This document shows positions 37,173-49,469 of a stretch of DNA of 64,000 nucleotides, piece after piece (the stretch's first letter is position 1; the number at the start of each line of letters is the position of its first letter). Source of the stretch: Prochlorococcus sp. AG-402-A21 (GTDB lineage Bacteria; Cyanobacteriota; Cyanobacteriia; PCC-6307; Cyanobiaceae); the NCBI GenBank assembly GCA_003279655.1, contig QCHI01000001.1, positions 149,534 to 213,533 on the forward strand. The letters run 5' to 3'. Position numbers and translations under genes: made by a program. Below the pieces are notes generated by a model, which did not search any database, was not told the origin of the DNA, and saw only the letters and a program-made list of their open reading frames with translations.

Positions 37173-38372
37173 TTACTCAATTATTTTAGAAACTACTCCA
37201 GCTCCAATGGTACGACCACCTTCACGAATTGCGAATCTCATACCTTGTTCTATCGCAACAGGAGATATCAATTCTCCTGTCATTTTTATTCTGTCACCAG
37301 GCATGACCATTTCAACATTGCTGCCATCATCAGATGTGAATGCAGTAATTTGACCTGTTACATCGGTAGTACGAATATAGAACTGAGGACGATAACCAGC
37401 AAAGAAAGGAGTATGGCGGCCACCTTCTTCTTTTTTTAATACATATACCTCACCCTCGAATTTGGTATGAGGAGTAATGGATCCTTTTTTAACAAGAACC
37501 ATTCCTCTTTCAATATCTTCTTTTTGAATACCTCTCAAGAGAAGTCCAACATTATCTCCAGCCATACCTTCATCAAGAAGTTTTCTAAACATCTCAACTC
37601 CAGTTACGGTTGTAAGTCTTGTATCTCTAATTCCTACAATTTCCACCTCCTCTCCGACTGTTACTTTTCCTCTTTCAATTCGTCCAGTAGCAACAGTTCC
37701 TCGACCAGTAATTGAGAAAACGTCTTCAATAGCCATTAAGAAAGGCTTATCAACTTCACGCTCGGGTTCTGGAATTGAAGAATCAACAGCAGTCATCAAT
37801 TCATCTATTTTCGTCTCCCAATCTGCTTCTCCTTCTATAGCTTTTAATCCAGAAACTTGAACAACAGGAATGTCATCACCAGGGAAGTCATAACTCGTGA
37901 GAAGTTCACGAATCTCCATTTCTACAAGTTCTATCATTTCTTCATCATCGACCATGTCACATTTGTTTAGTGCAACGACCAATGCTGGTACACCAACCTG
38001 CTTGGCCAAAAGAATATGTTCTTTTGTTTGTGCCATTGCTCCATCGGTAGCTGCTACAACAAGAATTGCACCGTCCATTTGAGCAGCACCTGTGATCATG
38101 TTTTTTACATAATCAGCGTGACCTGGGCAATCAACATGAGCGTAATGCCTACCATCAGTTTCATATTCAACGTGAGCGGTGTTGATTGTGATCCCACGTT
38201 CACGCTCTTCTGGAGCTCCATCAATTTCAGCATAATCTTGCGCTTCGGCTTGACCTTTTTTGGCTAAAACCTTTGTGATTGCAGCAGTAAGTGTTGTTTT
38301 GCCATGGTCAACGTGGCCAATAGTACCTATGTTGACGTGAGGTTTGTTCCTCTCAAACTTCTCGCGAGCCAT
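37173..38372 (-). CDS. tuf: Elongation factor Tu
   Basis: 399 residues. GHVDHGKTT at 19-27, [31 protein letters not shown]. Delivers aminoacyl-tRNA to the ribosome. All three domains are complete. Part of the str operon, 41 bp after fusA. Confidence 0.98.
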   Translation of the reverse strand: MAREKFERNKPHVNIGTIGHVDHGKTTLTAAITKVLAKKGQAEAQDYAEIDGAPEERERGITINTAHVEYETDGRHYAHVDCPGHADYVKNMITGAAQMDGAILVVAATDGAMAQTKEHILLAKQVGVPALVVALNKCDMVDDEEMIELVEMEIRELLTSYDFPGDDIPVVQVSGLKAIEGEADWETKIDELMTAVDSSIPEPEREVDKPFLMAIEDVFSITGRGTVATGRIERGKVTVGEEVEIVGIRDTRLTTVTGVEMFRKLLDEGMAGDNVGLLLRGIQKEDIERGMVLVKKGSITPHTKFEGEVYVLKKEEGGRHTPFFAGYRPQFYIRTTDVTGQITAFTSDDGSNVEMVMPGDRIKMTGELISPVAIEQGMRFAIREGGRTIGAGVVSKIIE

Positions 38373-38413
38373 TTTTTTTAAAGAATCGGGGGTTGGTTAG
38401 TAAATTTTAGAGA

Positions 38414-40489
38414 TCAGGAATTGCCCTGATTCTTGGAGATAATTGCTTCAGCAACATTACGAGGAACTTCCTCGTAGGTGCTGAACTCCATTGAGAAAAT
38501 ACCCCGACCTTGAGTCATTGATCGGAGTTGAGTGGCATAGCCAAACATTTCGGCTAATGGCACTTTTGCCTGGACTTTGGATTGTCCATCATCGATGGAT
38601 TGACCTTCAACCTGACCTCGTCTAGAGGACAGATCTCCAATTATAGAGCCTAGGAAGTCCTCAGGCACTTCTACCTCAACTTTCATCATAGGTTCAAGAA
38701 GTACAGGATTGCACTTCTTGATTCCATCTTTGAAAGCCATTGAGCCAGCAATCTTGAAAGCCATCTCTGATGAGTCAACATCATGATAAGAGCCATCAAC
38801 CAATGTAACTTTTACATCAATTAGAGGATAGCCAGCAATGACGCCAGACTCACATGTTTCTTTCATTCCTGATTCTGCAGGTTTTATATATTCTTTTGGA
38901 ACAGAACCACCGACTATTTTATTAATAAACTCAAAACCAGTTCCTGGTTCACCTGGCTCAACTTCAATAACAACATGACCATACTGACCTTTACCTCCTG
39001 TTTGTCTTGCAAACTTTCCTTCACCTGAAGAGCTGGCTCTAATTGTTTCTCTATAAGAAACTTGAGGTGCTCCAATATTTGCCTCTACCTTAAATTCTCT
39101 CAACATACGATCCACCAAAATCTCTAGGTGAAGTTCACCCATACCTGCAATTACAGTTTGATTTGTCTCTTGATCAGTACTAACTCTGAAAGTTGGATCT
39201 TCCTCAGAAAGAGATGTTAGCGCCTTCCCTAACTTTTCCATATCACTCTTAGTCTTGGGTTCTACCGCAACTGAAATAACTGGCTCAGGAATATATAGAG
39301 TTTCAAGAACAATTGCCTCTTCGGAAGCACATAAAGTATCTCCCGTCGTTGTATTTTTCAGACCAAGCACAGCACCAAGATCTCCAGCTCTTAATTCATC
39401 GACTTCCTCACGGTCATCAGCTTTCAAAATGATCAACCTAGATATTCTCTCTTTTGCGTCCTTAGTTGAATTAAGTACATAACTTCCTTTTTCAAGGACA
39501 CCGGAATACATACGAACAAAAGTTAATTTGCCATATGGATCAGCCATTACCTTGAATGCAAGCGCGCTAAATGGAGCGCTATCATCCGAAGGCCTAACGG
39601 CTTCTTTTCCATTGGGAAGCAAACCCTGTATAGGAGGCACATCAACCGGAGCAGGAAGATAATTAACTACTGCATCTAGTAATAACTGAACCCCTTTATT
39701 TTTAAAAGCTGAACCACATAACATTGGTACCAAACCATGTTTAAGAACTCCTTCCCTAATACCAGTTTTGAGTTGTTCAATTGTTAGCTCACCATTTTCT
39801 AGAAACGCTTCAAGCAATTCTTCCTCAGTTTCTGCTATTGACTCCATTAATTTTGATCGCCAATCAGATACTAAATCAACCATGTCTGATGGAACATCAG
39901 TCTGCTCAATATCTTTCCCAAGATCATCTTTATAAATGTAAGCTTTATTTTCTACGAGATCAATAATGCCCTTCAAATCATTTTCGGCTCCAATAGGTAA
40001 CTGAATTGGAACTGCGTTAGCTTTTAATCTATCTTTGATTTGACCATGGACTTTAAGAAAGTCTGCTCCAGTTCTATCCATTTTGTTGACAAATACCATT
40101 CTCGGTACTGAATATCTATCGGCTTGACGCCAAACTGTTTCAGATTGAGGCTGTACTCCACCAACCGCGCAAAAGACAGCAATTACACCATCAAGAACTC
40201 TCATCGAGCGCTCAACTTCAATAGTGAAGTCAACGTGTCCAGGAGTATCGATGATGTTTATACGGTGATCGTCCCATGTAGTTGAAATCGCCGCAGCGGT
40301 AATTGTGATTCCCCTCTCTCTCTCTTGGGCCATCCAATCAGTGACAGCTGCACCATCATGGACTTCTCCCATCTTATGAACGACACCTGAATAGAACAAA
40401 ATTCTTTCAGTACAAGTGGTTTTACCAGCATCAATATGTGCAGCAATCCCGATATTTCTTACTCGTTCCAAAGGAAAGGCGCGTGCCAC
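38414..40489 (-). CDS. fusA: Elongation factor G
   Basis: 691 residues. AHIDAGKTT at 17-25, [30 protein letters not shown], and complete domains III-V. Catalyses translocation. Located between rpsG and tuf in the usual str order. Confidence 0.98.
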   Translation of the reverse strand: MARAFPLERVRNIGIAAHIDAGKTTCTERILFYSGVVHKMGEVHDGAAVTDWMAQERERGITITAAAISTTWDDHRINIIDTPGHVDFTIEVERSMRVLDGVIAVFCAVGGVQPQSETVWRQADRYSVPRMVFVNKMDRTGADFLKVHGQIKDRLKANAVPIQLPIGAENDLKGIIDLVENKAYIYKDDLGKDIEQTDVPSDMVDLVSDWRSKLMESIAETEEELLEAFLENGELTIEQLKTGIREGVLKHGLVPMLCGSAFKNKGVQLLLDAVVNYLPAPVDVPPIQGLLPNGKEAVRPSDDSAPFSALAFKVMADPYGKLTFVRMYSGVLEKGSYVLNSTKDAKERISRLIILKADDREEVDELRAGDLGAVLGLKNTTTGDTLCASEEAIVLETLYIPEPVISVAVEPKTKSDMEKLGKALTSLSEEDPTFRVSTDQETNQTVIAGMGELHLEILVDRMLREFKVEANIGAPQVSYRETIRASSSGEGKFARQTGGKGQYGHVVIEVEPGEPGTGFEFINKIVGGSVPKEYIKPAESGMKETCESGVIAGYPLIDVKVTLVDGSYHDVDSSEMAFKIAGSMAFKDGIKKCNPVLLEPMMKVEVEVPEDFLGSIIGDLSSRRGQVEGQSIDDGQSKVQAKVPLAEMFGYATQLRSMTQGRGIFSMEFSTYEEVPRNVAEAIISKNQGNS

Positions 40490-40594
40490 AGAAAATACTC
40501 CGACTAAAGGGCTTTAAAATGCGCATGGACTCTACAACTAAGCATGCTAAAAAAGAAATATTTTGAGGATTTAAATAGAAAAATTTGACCTAAA

Positions 40595-41065
40595 TCAATA
40601 GCGATAATGAGCAAAAGCTTTATTTGCCTCGGCCATTTTATGGGTCTCTTCCCTCTTCCTTACTGCATTTCCAGCTTCATTAGCAGCATCCATTAGCTCC
40701 CCAGCAAGTTTTTGAGCCATGCTTCTACCATTTCTTGATCTAGAGAAATTTACTAACCATCTGAGCGCCATTGCAGTTCCTCTTTCTTGACGAACCTCCA
40801 TTGGAACCTGGTATGTGGCTCCACCTACCCTTCTAGCTCTCACTTCAACAAGAGGTGTGACATTTTTTACTGCTGTTTCAAATAATTCAATCGGGTCTGA
40901 ACCAGTTCGTTCGTTAATTAAACCAAAGGCATCAGAAAGAATTTTTTGAGCTGTTGATTTCTTCCCATGTTTCATCAATCGATGGACCATCATACTTGCC
41001 AAACGATTATTGAACTGAGGATCAGGGAGAACAGGTCTTTTTTCTGCTGCGTTTCTTCTTGACAT
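40595..41065 (-). CDS. rpsG: 30S ribosomal protein S7
   Basis: 156 residues, full length: [29 protein letters not shown] and [26 protein letters not shown]. Primary rRNA-binding protein of the 30S head. Confidence 0.98.
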   Translation of the reverse strand: MSRRNAAEKRPVLPDPQFNNRLASMMVHRLMKHGKKSTAQKILSDAFGLINERTGSDPIELFETAVKNVTPLVEVRARRVGGATYQVPMEVRQERGTAMALRWLVNFSRSRNGRSMAQKLAGELMDAANEAGNAVRKREETHKMAEANKAFAHYRY

Positions 41066-41113
41066 GAAATTAAATTTGTATAAAGGAAGAATTCAATTAA
41101 TCAAAATAAATTT

Positions 41114-41488
41114 TTATTCTTTAGGAAATTTAGCTCCGTATTTTGATCTTGACTGTCTACGGTCTTTCACCCCAGCGGTATCAAGAGTTCCTCTAACTAT
41201 GTGATATCTAACTCCCGGTAGATCTTTAACCCTCCCACCTCTCAGTAAAACTACAGAGTGTTCTTGAAGGTTGTGACCAATACCACCGATATAAGCAGTA
41301 ACTTCAAAACCTGAGGTTAATCTTACACGAGCTACCTTTCTAAGGGCCGAGTTAGGTTTTTTAGGAGTTGAGGTGTAAACCCTTGTACATACTCCTCTCC
41401 TTTCTGGGCAACCTCGCAAAGCAGGAGATTTTGTCTTCGTTTTTAGAGTCTTTCGCTCTGTTCTTATCAACTGTTGAATGGTTGGCAT
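41114..41488 (-). CDS. rpsL: 30S ribosomal protein S12
   Basis: 124 residues from [13 protein letters not shown] at 41488, the conserved start; an upstream in-frame ATG at 41524 would add residues not found in S12. Contains [17 protein letters not shown] and [17 protein letters not shown]. First gene of the str operon. The 278 bp upstream (41489-41766), shared with divergent glutamate synthase, hold only promoters. Confidence 0.97.
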   Translation of the reverse strand: MPTIQQLIRTERKTLKTKTKSPALRGCPERRGVCTRVYTSTPKKPNSALRKVARVRLTSGFEVTAYIGGIGHNLQEHSVVLLRGGRVKDLPGVRYHIVRGTLDTAGVKDRRQSRSKYGAKFPKE

Positions 41489-41766
41489 TAATTTAATATT
41501 TGGTCTAAGTTCGACCAGATTCAACAATTCCCCAGATTACTTGGTCAACCACCCAAATTCGTATTTTTCATCAATTAATATTTTATTTTTATTCAGGTTT
41601 AAGCATAAGTACAAATATTTTCAAGAAAGTATGGAATAAAAAACTTGATGGTCGACAAAAATGTTTAAGATGTAACTCTAAGAACTATCAAATCAATCTA
41701 ATCATCTATTTCAAAGCTTACCAATAGCACTTTTGTAAGAAAAGAAAAAATAGTAAGTTAAAAAAC

Positions 41767-44700
41767 ATGCATCAACAACTCTCAAGATCAAATTGGCCTT
41801 ACTGCGATAGCACCTATCCAGATGCCTTTTCTGGGGAGAAAGATGCATGTGGCGTGGGCTTCATAGCTAGCGTTGAAGGCAAACAAAATCATTGGGTATT
41901 GTCTCAGGCATTACGTGGTCTGAGTTGCATGGAACACAGAGGAGGATGCGGAGGAGATAGCGACTCAGGTGATGGTGCCGGTATTTTATGTGAAATTCCA
42001 TGGTCATATCTCAGGCAAGTTTGGGACATAGCTAAACATTGCGAGCCCCAATTATCAGGGATAGGGATGATGTTTATGCCTAAAGAGTTAAAGACTAGAG
42101 AAATAGCGAGAAAGATATGTGAGCAAGAAGCTGAGTCTTTAGGCTTAACCTCCAAAGGATGGAGAGATGTTCCTGTTCATGAAGAAGTGTTAGGCAAACT
42201 TGCAAGAGAAAATGAACCCTTCATTACACAATGGATAGTCAATATCCAGGATCAAGAAATTAATCTTGAGGCTTTACTTTTTAGATTAAGGCAAAGAATT
42301 TCAAATCGTGCAAATTTAGAATTAAAGGGAGATAAATTAGGTCTCTATATATGTTCTTTGAGTAGCAAAACAATTGTATATAAAGGAATGGTCAGATCAG
42401 AAATCTTGGCTCCTTTTTATGAAGATCTAAAGGACGATAGATTCGAAGTTTCATACGCGGTTTACCACAGAAGATTTAGTACAAATACTTTACCGAAATG
42501 GCCATTGGCTCAACCTATGAGACTTTTAGGTCATAACGGAGAAATAAATACATTATTAGGGAATATAAATTGGGCAAAAGCAACAGAAACAGATATAAGT
42601 TCAGTATGGAAGGATAATGCAAATGATCTAAAGCCAATTGTCAATAATTTATTTAGTGATTCAGCTAATCTTGATCTAACTCTTGAATTATTAGTTCGAA
42701 GTGGAAGACCTATAACTGATAGCTTATTAACTCTTATACCTGAAGCTTTTAGAGATCAACCTGAATTAACAAATAAACCTGAAATAACTGCTTTTTATGA
42801 ATACGCAGCTGGAACTCAGGAGCCATGGGATGGGCCAGCATTAATAGTTTTTACTGATGGAAGGAATGTAGGCGCAACACTTGACAGAAATGGACTTAGA
42901 CCAGCTCGTTATTGCATAACTAAAAATGGATATGTTGTCATGGGATCTGAAACAGGTGTTGTTGAATTAGATGAGCAGCAAATCCAAGAGAAAGGTCGAC
43001 TTGGACCTGGACAAATGCTGGCAGTAGACTTAGAAAAAAAGAGGATTTTACGAAACTGGGATGTCAAAGAAGAGTCAGCGAGCAGATATCCATACTTAGA
43101 TTGGTTAAAAGCAAATCGAATCAATCTTAACAACCAAAATTGGGAATTAGAGAATAAATTCGATAAGCAAGAGTTACTTAAGCAACAAATTGCATTTGGA
43201 TTTAGTGCGGAAGATTTTGATTACATAATTAATAGCATGGCAGCAAATGCAAAAGAACCAACTTATTGCATGGGAGATGATATTCCACTAGCCATACTTT
43301 CTAATAAACCACACATTCTTTATGACTATTTCAAACAAAGATTTGCACAAGTCACTAATCCACCAATTGATCCTCTTAGAGAAAAACTGGTTACTAGCTT
43401 AGAAATGCATCTTGGTGTTAGAAAAGCACCATTATCTCCAAAACCAGACTCAGCAAGACTAATTCATATTAAATCACCAATAATTAATGAAAAAGAATTA
43501 ACTTCAATAAAAAAACTAGGGCTTAATTACAAGGAAATATCGATATTAATTCCTATTAATAATGGTGAATTAAACTTAGATAAAGGTCTGAAAAATCTAT
43601 GCCTTGAAGCAGAAGATAGTGTAATTAATGGTAGCGAAATACTAATTCTCTCAGATAGAAATATTAATCGAGAAAGGTCCTATATTCCTCCTCTTCTTGC
43701 TGTTGGAGCAGTTCATCATCACTTACTTAGGAAAGGACTAAGGCTAAAAACTTCTATAATTATAGATACAGCTCAGTGTTGGAGCACTCATCATATAGCC
43801 TGTCTGATTGGATTTGGAGCAAGTGCAATTTGTCCTTGGTTGACATTGGAAACTACTCGCCATTGGTGGCAATTACCTAAAACACAAAAACTTATTTCCG
43901 ATGGGAAGTTGTCTAAATTATCTATAGACATGGCTCAAGAAAATGTTAAGAAAGCAATGGAAGATGGACTAAGAAAAATACTTTCAAAAATAGGAATCTC
44001 AGTCCTAGCAAGCTATCACGGAGCACAAATTTTTGAAGCTATAGGTATCGGAGCAGATTTAATTGATTTAGCTTTCAAGGGAACAACAAGTCGTATAGCA
44101 GGACTAACTCTGAGCGAATTATCAATCGAGACAATTTCATTTCATAAAAAAGCTTTCCCAGAGCTTTCGCAAAAAAAACTTGATTTTAATGGATTTGTTC
44201 AATATCGAAATAGTGGGGAATTTCATTTAAATAATCCAGAAATGTCAAAAATACTTCATGCTGCAGTGAAAGCCGGGCCTGAATATGACCACTTCAAAAC
44301 TTATCAACAACTTCTAGAAAATCGTCCTGCTACTACCCTCAGAGATCTCCTTACATTTAAGACTGCTACCCAACCTTTACCTCTTGATCAAATAGAGAGT
44401 GTTGAGAGTATTTGTCAAAGATTTTGCACCGGTGGAATGAGTCTAGGTGCCCTATCTAGAGAAGCGCATGAAGTTCTTGCCATAGCAATGAATAGAATTG
44501 GAGGTAAAAGTAATAGTGGTGAAGGAGGAGAAGATCCTGCGAGATTCAATGTCCTCGAGGATGTTGATGAAAATAATCAATCAAAAACATTACCCAATCT
44601 CAAAGGACTAGTAAATGGAGATACCGCATCTTCTGCAATTAAACAAATTGCATCTGGCCGATTTGGTGTAACCCCTGAATATTTAACTAGTGGAAAACAA

Positions 44701-46356
44701 TTAGAAATCAAAGTCGCTCAAGGTGCAAAGCCTGGAGAAGGAGGCCAATTACCTGGACCAAAGGTTGATGAATATATAGCCAAGCTTCGTAATAGCAAGC
44801 CAGGAGTAGCTCTTATCTCTCCCCCTCCTCATCATGATATCTATTCCATAGAAGATCTTGCCCAACTTATCCATGACTTACATCAAATAAATCCAGCTGC
44901 AAAAGTCAGTGTGAAATTAGTTGCTGAGATAGGAATTGGCACAATTGCAGGCGGCGTAGCAAAAGCAAATGCTGATGTCATCCAAATTTCAGGACACGAT
45001 GGAGGAACAGGTGCATCCCCACTTAGTTCAATTAAACATGCTGGCTTGCCATGGGAACTTGGATTAACGGAAGTTCATCGCTCTTTATTAGAAAATGGCC
45101 TTCGCGAAAGGGTTTTATTAAGAGCTGATGGAGGTCTAAAGACAGGATGGGATGTTCTGATTGCAGCTTTACTTGGAGCAGAAGAATATGGTTTTGGAAC
45201 AGTCGCAATGATTGCCGAAGGTTGCATAATGGCGAGGATTTGCCATACAAATAAATGTCCAGTCGGTATAGCAACTCAACAAGAAGGCTTAAGAAAAAGA
45301 TTCCCTGGATTACCAGAACATGTGGTTAACTTTTTTATTTTCGTAGCTGAAGAAGTCAGACAATTGATGAGTCAAGTTGGAGTAGCAAAAATTGAGGATC
45401 TTATTGGAAGAACAGATTTATTAATCCCAAGAAATCTAGACCTAACAAAAACAAAAGAAGTTGACCTATCTAGCTTGCTCAAACCTTTAGACAACTCAAA
45501 AGATCGTTCATGGTTGACCCACGCAATACAAGCCCATAGCAATGGAGAAGTTATTGAAAATGCCCTACTAAAAGACGAAGAAGTTTCAAATGCAATTCAA
45601 ACTCAAGGAAGCATCACTAAAGAAATGCCAATTGTTAATACTGATAGAAGTGTTTGCGCTCGAATCTCTGGGACAATAGCTAAAATTTATGGAAATAAAG
45701 GTTTTAAGGGGAATTTAAATTTAATTTTTAAAGGTTCAGCTGGACAAAGTTTTGGTGCATTTATTTTAAAAGGAATGAATATTTCTTTAATAGGAGAGGC
45801 TAATGATTATGTAGGGAAAGGCATTAATGGAGGTTCCATTACGATTGTTCCCGAAATAATTAATGACACATCTAACACTCAGGTAATACTTGGCAATACA
45901 TGTCTATATGGAGCAACTGGTGGAAAATTATTCGCCCTTGGTATAGCGGGGGAACGTTTTGGTGTTCGCAATAGTGGAGCTCATGCTGTTATTGAAGGAG
46001 CGGGAGATCATTGTTGCGAATATATGACTGGTGGAGTGGTTGTTGTGCTTGGAAAAACTGGAAGAAACATAGGAGCAGGAATGACAGGAGGCTTAGCCTT
46101 TATTCTTGACAAAAAAAATGAACTTGACTTAAGAATGAATAAAGAAATTGTTGAGGTACATCATCTAACTTCAACCAACCAAGAACAATTCTTAAATGAC
46201 TTAATTATTGAATATCATCAAAAGACTAAAAGTCCTTTAGCTCAAAAGATTCTTTTAGACTGGTCTTCGTGGAAAAATTTATTTAAGGTTGTAGTTCCTC
46301 CAAGCGAAAAGAATAAATTAGGTATTGAGGAAGCGTTGGAGAAAGCGGCAATATAG
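41767..46356 (+). CDS. glsF: Ferredoxin-dependent glutamate synthase
   Basis: 1529 residues, single-subunit Fd-GOGAT. A propeptide of 27 residues precedes the N-terminal nucleophile C28 (DACGVGF) of the glutaminase domain. The FMN-binding synthase domain includes GGKSNSGEGGEDPARF and KPGEGGQLPGPKV; the 3Fe-4S cluster ligands are C1153, C1159 and C1164 (CIMARICHTNKC). C-terminal beta-helix domain with repeated GG motifs. Converts glutamine and 2-oxoglutarate to two glutamates using photosynthetically reduced ferredoxin. The next gene starts 10 bp on. Confidence 0.95.
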   Translation: MHQQLSRSNWPYCDSTYPDAFSGEKDACGVGFIASVEGKQNHWVLSQALRGLSCMEHRGGCGGDSDSGDGAGILCEIPWSYLRQVWDIAKHCEPQLSGIGMMFMPKELKTREIARKICEQEAESLGLTSKGWRDVPVHEEVLGKLARENEPFITQWIVNIQDQEINLEALLFRLRQRISNRANLELKGDKLGLYICSLSSKTIVYKGMVRSEILAPFYEDLKDDRFEVSYAVYHRRFSTNTLPKWPLAQPMRLLGHNGEINTLLGNINWAKATETDISSVWKDNANDLKPIVNNLFSDSANLDLTLELLVRSGRPITDSLLTLIPEAFRDQPELTNKPEITAFYEYAAGTQEPWDGPALIVFTDGRNVGATLDRNGLRPARYCITKNGYVVMGSETGVVELDEQQIQEKGRLGPGQMLAVDLEKKRILRNWDVKEESASRYPYLDWLKANRINLNNQNWELENKFDKQELLKQQIAFGFSAEDFDYIINSMAANAKEPTYCMGDDIPLAILSNKPHILYDYFKQRFAQVTNPPIDPLREKLVTSLEMHLGVRKAPLSPKPDSARLIHIKSPIINEKELTSIKKLGLNYKEISILIPINNGELNLDKGLKNLCLEAEDSVINGSEILILSDRNINRERSYIPPLLAVGAVHHHLLRKGLRLKTSIIIDTAQCWSTHHIACLIGFGASAICPWLTLETTRHWWQLPKTQKLISDGKLSKLSIDMAQENVKKAMEDGLRKILSKIGISVLASYHGAQIFEAIGIGADLIDLAFKGTTSRIAGLTLSELSIETISFHKKAFPELSQKKLDFNGFVQYRNSGEFHLNNPEMSKILHAAVKAGPEYDHFKTYQQLLENRPATTLRDLLTFKTATQPLPLDQIESVESICQRFCTGGMSLGALSREAHEVLAIAMNRIGGKSNSGEGGEDPARFNVLEDVDENNQSKTLPNLKGLVNGDTASSAIKQIASGRFGVTPEYLTSGKQLEIKVAQGAKPGEGGQLPGPKVDEYIAKLRNSKPGVALISPPPHHDIYSIEDLAQLIHDLHQINPAAKVSVKLVAEIGIGTIAGGVAKANADVIQISGHDGGTGASPLSSIKHAGLPWELGLTEVHRSLLENGLRERVLLRADGGLKTGWDVLIAALLGAEEYGFGTVAMIAEGCIMARICHTNKCPVGIATQQEGLRKRFPGLPEHVVNFFIFVAEEVRQLMSQVGVAKIEDLIGRTDLLIPRNLDLTKTKEVDLSSLLKPLDNSKDRSWLTHAIQAHSNGEVIENALLKDEEVSNAIQTQGSITKEMPIVNTDRSVCARISGTIAKIYGNKGFKGNLNLIFKGSAGQSFGAFILKGMNISLIGEANDYVGKGINGGSITIVPEIINDTSNTQVILGNTCLYGATGGKLFALGIAGERFGVRNSGAHAVIEGAGDHCCEYMTGGVVVVLGKTGRNIGAGMTGGLAFILDKKNELDLRMNKEIVEVHHLTSTNQEQFLNDLIIEYHQKTKSPLAQKILLDWSSWKNLFKVVVPPSEKNKLGIEEALEKAAI

Positions 46357-46366
46357 ACAGACAAGA

Positions 46367-46678
46367 ATGCCTATATTTATTAAGACAGAGAAGTTTAAAG
46401 ACAAAACCTTAGAATTATCTAATATTGAAAGGAAAAAATTCTTATTAATGCATAAAGAATGGGTTAAAAATATTAGTAACTCCGGCCATTACATCCATAG
46501 CGGATATTTAATAAATGAACAAAAGATGCCGGGTGGTGGTGGTTTATTAATTCTTGAAGCGAAGGATTATTTAACAGCAAAAAAAATCATAGAAAATGAT
46601 CCCATGATTAAAAATAATTTAGTTATCTGGGATCTTCAAGAATGGATATCTATTGATGAAAGTCAACCAAAGTTTTGA
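46367..46678 (+). CDS. YCII-related domain protein
   Basis: 103 residues from MPIFIKTEKFK at 46367; earlier in-frame starts lie within glsF. RKKFLLMHKEWVKN, SGYLINEQKMPGGGGLLILEA and the ENDPMIKNNLVIWDLQEW end match the YCII family of small ferredoxin-like proteins with a His/Asp pair. Activity unknown. Probably co-transcribed with glsF; ends two bases from convergent lipA. Confidence 0.8.
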   Translation: MPIFIKTEKFKDKTLELSNIERKKFLLMHKEWVKNISNSGHYIHSGYLINEQKMPGGGGLLILEAKDYLTAKKIIENDPMIKNNLVIWDLQEWISIDESQPKF

Positions 46679-46680
46679 AA

Positions 46681-47550
46681 TCATCTTGGATGAGACATCA
46701 TTAATTTTTTAACTTCTCCTGCGTGATAACTACTTCTAGTTAATGGTGAACTAATGACCTGCAAAAACCCTAAATTATTTTCCCCCTCAAAACGGTAACT
46801 ATCAAATTGAGAAGGAGATACAAATCTATTAACAGGCAAATGTTTTGGTCCTGGAGATAAATATTGGCCAATAGTTACTATATCAACTTTATTTAGATGC
46901 AGATCATAAAGAACACTCAAAATCTCTTCATCTGTTTCCCCTAATCCAGCCATTAAGCCAGATTTTGTATACACTCTTGGCCAACCTTCACGAACTCTTT
47001 TTAATAATTCCAAAGACCTTTCATATTTTCCTTGAGGTCTGACTCTTGGATATAGCCTTGGAACTGTCTCTATATTGTGATTTAGTACATTTGGAGCGGC
47101 ATCCAAAATAACTTTCAAAGCATCCCAATTACCGCAAAGATCTGGAATTAAAACTTCAATAGATGTAAAAGGAGATTTCTTTTGAACAGCCTTAATACAT
47201 TTCAAAAATTGACTAGCGCCACCATCTTCTAAATCATCACGATTGACGGAAGTTATTACAACATGAGTTAAGCCCATCCTGGAAACAGCCTCACCTAAAC
47301 GATCAGGTTCTGATGGGTCTAAAAGTCTTTTCGAATTATCAAATGAGATATCGCAATAAGGGCATTTCCGAGTGCAGGCAGGACCCATTATCAAGAAAGT
47401 AGCAGTACCTCCTGCAAAACATTCTCCAATATTTGGACAACTTGCTTCCTGACAAACTGTATTGAGTTTTAAATCAACTAATAGATCAGCAACATTGCCA
47501 ATCCTCTCTTGCTGCGGTGCCTTAACACGTAACCAGTCTGGTTTAAGCAA
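46681..47550 (-). CDS. lipA: Lipoyl synthase
   Basis: 289 residues. Auxiliary cluster Cys C33, C38 and C44 ([12 protein letters not shown]), radical SAM cluster C59, C63 and C66 (CTRKCPYC), and the C-terminal RSSYHAGE motif with the essential Ser. Inserts sulfur into octanoyl groups of 2-oxoacid dehydrogenases and glycine cleavage protein. Complete. Confidence 0.96.
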   Translation of the reverse strand: MLKPDWLRVKAPQQERIGNVADLLVDLKLNTVCQEASCPNIGECFAGGTATFLIMGPACTRKCPYCDISFDNSKRLLDPSEPDRLGEAVSRMGLTHVVITSVNRDDLEDGGASQFLKCIKAVQKKSPFTSIEVLIPDLCGNWDALKVILDAAPNVLNHNIETVPRLYPRVRPQGKYERSLELLKRVREGWPRVYTKSGLMAGLGETDEEILSVLYDLHLNKVDIVTIGQYLSPGPKHLPVNRFVSPSQFDSYRFEGENNLGFLQVISSPLTRSSYHAGEVKKLMMSHPR

Positions 47551-47687
47551 AGCTCTTTTAATAACAAACTAACTTTAGAAAGAATTTCCAAATTGACTTG
47601 ATTTTTTAACTTCTTCTAAAGTTGATTACTACAAATAAGCTTAAAACTAATTATGCGATTCTATGGTTCGTAGCAATCAACAAAAAA

Positions 47688-49469
47688 TCAATTAGAAAAA
47701 TAGCCTCTTGGTGTTAAAAATCTATTGTTTTTTATGACACTCTGACTATTACCAATGACCAAAATAGTCAGCATATCGACCTGATCAAATGGCAAGGTTT
47801 CAAGAGTGTGTATTTCTATGCTTTCATCTGGCCTCCCAAGCTCTCTAGCGATAGCAACAGGTGTGCATGATTTGCGAAATTCGATTAATAAATCAACAGT
47901 CTTTTTTAACTGCCAATCACGTTTTTTTGATTTTGGATTAAATATTGCAATAACAAAGTCACCTATCGCTGCACTTTTAATTCTCCTCTCAATTTGATCC
48001 CACGGAGTCAAAAGATCACTTAAGGAGATAGAACAAAAATCATGCATAAAAGGCGCTCCTAGTTTTGCAGCAGCCATTTGAAAGGAGCTAATGCCTGGAT
48101 GCACTTGAAATAAAGGCCTTGAATCAATCTTTTCATTTAGCCAAAGTTCAAGAGCCAAACCTGCCATTCCATAAATCCCACTGTCACCAGATGAAATAAG
48201 AGCTACCCTTACTCCCTCTTTTGCAAGATCAAGAGCGTATTGACATCGATCTTTTTCAAAAGTTAATTCTGAATCAATTCGAACCTGATCAGGACGACGA
48301 ATTGAATCCAAATAATTCAAGTAAGGGGTATAACCGATCCAAGCAGAGCATCTAGTTAAAGCTCGACGTGAGTCAGAGGTAAGCATTTCCAAGTCTCCAG
48401 GTCCACTGCCAATCAAATGCAATTCACCTTTATGAGGTGCAAAGGGAATTGATACCTCTACCACTGCAATTGTTACAGCACCGCACTCATCCTCGTTGGA
48501 ATAATAGATTTTTTTTTCTTGTATTAATCTTCCAGACTGACCTCCCAACAAAATTGCGGCAGCTTCAGCGACTGAGGCAGTGCCCATTTCATTCAAAACA
48601 ACATTTGAAGGAGTTGGCACTTTGACTTGTGAAAGTTCAGGGGCACTAAAAAAATAAATTGGCCATTCATTTTTTTTTGACAAATTCAATAATCCTATTT
48701 CATCATTTTTTTTATCAATAGTTGCTAAACCAGAGATTGAAAGATGTGATAAGCCATTTTGATTCAAAGACTCATTAATTGCTCTTTGAATGACCTTTTC
48801 ATCTGTATTTCTCTCACACCCAATTCCAATAATTATTGTCGGTGGATGCCATGAACATATATTCCTATTTTCATGACCTATATATAAGTCGATATTTTTA
48901 AAAAATTTTGGATCATTTTTCTCTAAAAAAGAGAAATTGGAACAACCCTTTAATTTCTGCCACAATTTTGATCCTTTGTCTTGAAAAACAATATTTTTTT
49001 GTTCTTTAGACTGACTAATCATTAACTTTCGCCAATCGACATTCCTTCCTCCTCTTTTCCAACCCCATCCTTCACCAAAACAATCCAAAGGGATTCTTCT
49101 TTCTGTAAATGAATCTGAAGTGCAAATCACTTCTGCTTCTAAAGAAGCTGCTAATTCACTAGCAAATCGATCTCCTCCTTGCTTATGACCTCCTAAAAGA
49201 GTAATAACATTTTTAGCTTTTGAATCCATTACCAGTATTGCTGGATCATTTTCTTTAGATCTAACAAAAGGAGATATGAGTCTGACTACAGCGCCGATTG
49301 AGCCTAAAAAAATTAATTTATTATTGTTCTGCCAATGATCTTTTAAAAAATCAATTGGTGAGGATTCAACTAAACCTTGAATTTTTTTTTCTAAGGGAAA
49401 AGATGAAACATTAGATATAAAAATTTGATCTACATGTTTGCTTGCTTGCAATCTCTTAAGCAAAGGCAA
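47688..49469 (-). CDS. cobJ: CbiG-CobJ fusion (cobalamin biosynthesis)
   Basis: At least 593 residues. The N-terminal half has CbiG features (LGGHKQGGDRFASELAASLEAEVICTSD, IGIGCERNTDEKVI, NEMGTASVAEAAAIL); the C-terminal half from about residue 350 is precorrin-3B C17-methyltransferase (GELHLIGSGPGDLEMLTSDSRRAL, SSGDSGIYGMAGLALE). Both act at the ring-contraction step of cobalamin synthesis; this fusion is usual in picocyanobacteria. The best start seen is the TTG at 49469, but the frame continues upstream with KTPKRLAFGFSLSALPLLKRL, which looks like conserved CbiG sequence and has no ATG, GTG or TTG ahead of it. The true start may be a rare codon around 49545. Confidence 0.9.
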   Translation of the reverse strand: MPLLKRLQASKHVDQIFISNVSSFPLEKKIQGLVESSPIDFLKDHWQNNNKLIFLGSIGAVVRLISPFVRSKENDPAILVMDSKAKNVITLLGGHKQGGDRFASELAASLEAEVICTSDSFTERRIPLDCFGEGWGWKRGGRNVDWRKLMISQSKEQKNIVFQDKGSKLWQKLKGCSNFSFLEKNDPKFFKNIDLYIGHENRNICSWHPPTIIIGIGCERNTDEKVIQRAINESLNQNGLSHLSISGLATIDKKNDEIGLLNLSKKNEWPIYFFSAPELSQVKVPTPSNVVLNEMGTASVAEAAAILLGGQSGRLIQEKKIYYSNEDECGAVTIAVVEVSIPFAPHKGELHLIGSGPGDLEMLTSDSRRALTRCSAWIGYTPYLNYLDSIRRPDQVRIDSELTFEKDRCQYALDLAKEGVRVALISSGDSGIYGMAGLALELWLNEKIDSRPLFQVHPGISSFQMAAAKLGAPFMHDFCSISLSDLLTPWDQIERRIKSAAIGDFVIAIFNPKSKKRDWQLKKTVDLLIEFRKSCTPVAIARELGRPDESIEIHTLETLPFDQVDMLTILVIGNSQSVIKNNRFLTPRGYFSN